Positions 62,691-64,000 of a stretch of 64,000 bases of DNA are shown here, one piece after another. The DNA is taken from positions 372,001-436,000 of the forward strand of contig CAOLHI010000254.1 of the NCBI GenBank assembly GCA_948474755.1, given 5' to 3'. Both the position numbers and the translations under genes were made by a program. The DNA is from Ctenosaura bakeri (Eukaryota; Chordata; Lepidosauria; Squamata; Iguanidae). The first letter of the stretch is position 1; every line of letters starts with the position of its first letter. The notes under the pieces are model-generated. The model had not been told where the DNA came from. It did not search any database and worked only from the letters and a program-made list of their open reading frames with translations.

Positions 62691-63089
62691 CTCCCCCCAC
62701 CTTCTTGTATCTCAGTCTAATATCTGGGTAGTACCTTTTTAGCTAATTGAGGGCCAGGACACAAAAAACTGTGAGTTTGGTATTAGCTTAGGAGACAGGC
62801 ACTGAATTGGAGGATTACACGGTCCTCTATTTACAAGGGTACACCAGTAATTACTGCAGGAGCTCAGTTCTTGTTCCATTCAATGATGTGGCAACCTTTG
62901 TCCTGGATCACAATGTATGACCCAGTTCCTCCAGGCACTCAGCAGCAATCACTGCATTTCAATTTGCTATATAATCCTCAAAGCCAACTTCATAACATTA
63001 CTTACATCTGAAAAGAAATCTCAAGTTCCCACTTCCAGGCATAGTCTAACTATAAACATCATTAATAATAAACTGGATTTTAACTACCA

Positions 63090-64000
63090 ATCGCCTGTCT
63101 CGAGATCCGGTTCTTTCCACAGGCAAAGGGACCCTTTAAGTTGCTCCCACCGCCACGAGCCCCGGTCCTCAGCCACTTCCAGCAGCGACGGCTGAAAGAT
63201 CGACACAGAGGAGACTTCGAAACCCCCAACATTCCCCGCAGATAAACAGCCTGCTCTTTCTTTCCAGCATTCTGGAAGTTCCTAGTTTTTCAGAGAAGAG
63301 CCACACCGAAAGGTCCTGCCTCAGTCTCGGACCTCTGTGCTACGTCGGAGTTGTTTCCTGGCGCTTCCTTGCTGCCTGCCTGCCTGCCTGCCTTTCCTAC
63401 ACTCGCTCTGACGCCGCCTGCAAACGCGTTACAGACAAGAGGTCACCCATGGGAGGACCCAGCCGCCCGGGTGGGCCTCCGCGAAGCAGGCCGCCGGATT
63501 TCGAGGGCGCCCCCTCCCGCTCACTCCGACGTGACGCCATCCCCGAGTCTGCTCCTACTCACGCAAGCCATAGATCCCTCTCCCGCGGCCGGGCGGGGTC
63601 TCCCCGAGGCTGCGCCCCCGTGCCCGCAGGGACGCCGCGCCGCCAGGCCGCCGCTCGCCCGGCGCTCGCCTCAGCACCGAGGTGCCTCCCGATTGGCTCC
63701 GGGTCAGGTGCCCGCCCGCCCAGCCCAGCCCAGCCCTTCCTCTCCCTCACCCCCTGCGCCGCGATGGGAGGGCGACACGAAACCGCCACCCGCGCCGAGC
63801 TGTTTCCTTCCTCCCTCCCTGCGCGCCCGGCTTCTTCTTCCCCCTCCTCCCTCCTCGCAACCCGCACGGCGACGGAGCGCCCGCACGCCGTTCCGACAGG
63901 TGGGGCCCAGGCCGCTTAACCATCGCCGAGGCGCCGAAAAGCCTCTTCACCCTCCGCGTCACGCAAAGCTTGAAGCGAAGGGCCGCCGCTCGAACCCGCG
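63090..64000 (-). promoter_or_regulatory. OSBPL9: CpG island, candidate internal OSBPL9 promoter
   Basis: Sharp change to G+C- and CpG-rich sequence at the window's right end, against AT-rich introns. It includes a (CTGC)n run at 63372-63394 and no TATA box that I could see. Open frames on both strands here are by-products of base composition. It lies just upstream (for the - strand) of the first post-PH OSBPL9 exon. Confidence 0.65.
63563..63571 (-). CDS. OSBPL9: Candidate alternative first coding exon (Met-Ala-Cys)
   Basis: On the - strand an ATG at 63571 is followed by GCT TGC and a perfect donor GTGAGTAG at 63562. Splicing to 60619 gives M-A-C-G-V-D-P-G-F in frame. The 5'UTR would lie in the CpG island. 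No transcript evidence is available, and the initiator context is only fair. Confidence 0.4.

Noticed and set aside
60620..63080. A missing OSBPL9 PH-domain exon
   Set aside because: I looked for PH-type coding with splice sites on the - strand and found only AT-rich intron and a BovB fragment.
63449..63919. 156-residue + strand and 102-residue - strand open frames in the CpG island
   Set aside because: Stop-poor GC-rich sequence; Pro/Arg/Ala/Gly composition, no domain, and no splice logic linking them to a gene.

Overview
The window looks like nuclear DNA from a squamate reptile (lizard or snake). The reasons are multi-exon vertebrate genes with GT-AG introns, CR1 and RTE/BovB LINE remnants, a tRNA-type SINE, a 5S-rRNA-derived SINE with a BovB-like tail, and full-length DIRS retrotransposons. 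The species cannot be named from sequence alone.

Two host genes converge tail to tail. The last four coding exons of nardilysin (NRDC) lie on the + strand (1133-4481), followed by a 3'UTR with AATAAA at 5045. OSBPL9 (ORP9) is on the - strand: 19 coding exons between 60619 and 6637 join in one frame and encode about 619 residues, from the coiled-coil region through the FFAT motif and the sterol/lipid-binding ORD to the stop. The PH-domain exons are not in the window. A CpG island at the right end (about 63100-64000) carries a candidate short first exon (63563-63571) that would splice in frame to the 60524-60619 exon, so it may drive the PH-less ORP9 short form. NRDC-OSBPL9 adjacency matches the order I recall at human 1p32.3. 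Two OSBPL9 introns appear to use GC-AG splice sites.

The most striking region is one 19.2 kb OSBPL9 intron (21334-40533). It holds a decayed, roughly full-length DIRS-type (tyrosine-recombinase) retrotransposon (about 21859-40380). Two young, nearly identical DIRS elements of about 6.1 kb have inserted into its gag half (26829-32911 and 33805-39877), all in the same orientation. Each young copy has inverted terminal repeats, an internal complementary region that reproduces the circle junction, a gag-like ORF with a Cys/His cluster and an SR-protein-like Arg/Ser tract, an RT-RNase H ORF with a C-terminal methyltransferase-like region, and a tyrosine recombinase ORF with R, HxxR and Y residues. 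Both copies are damaged, but at mostly different places. The two target sites share a short AAGAA core that also occurs at the element's circle junction. A third, internally deleted DIRS relic lies in the next intron (about 44388-47268).

The rest is intron with dispersed repeats: a CR1-type ORF1 fragment with an SGNH esterase domain (1-700), CR1 ORF2/3' ends, L2-like and BovB fragments, palindromic MITEs, Tigger-like elements (one with a minisatellite core), two related solo-LTR candidates (16142-16708, 40936-41481), and a tailless truncated U2 snRNA retropseudogene with target-site duplications (15917-15952). Divergence figures were not computed; family names rest on recognition of motifs by eye.
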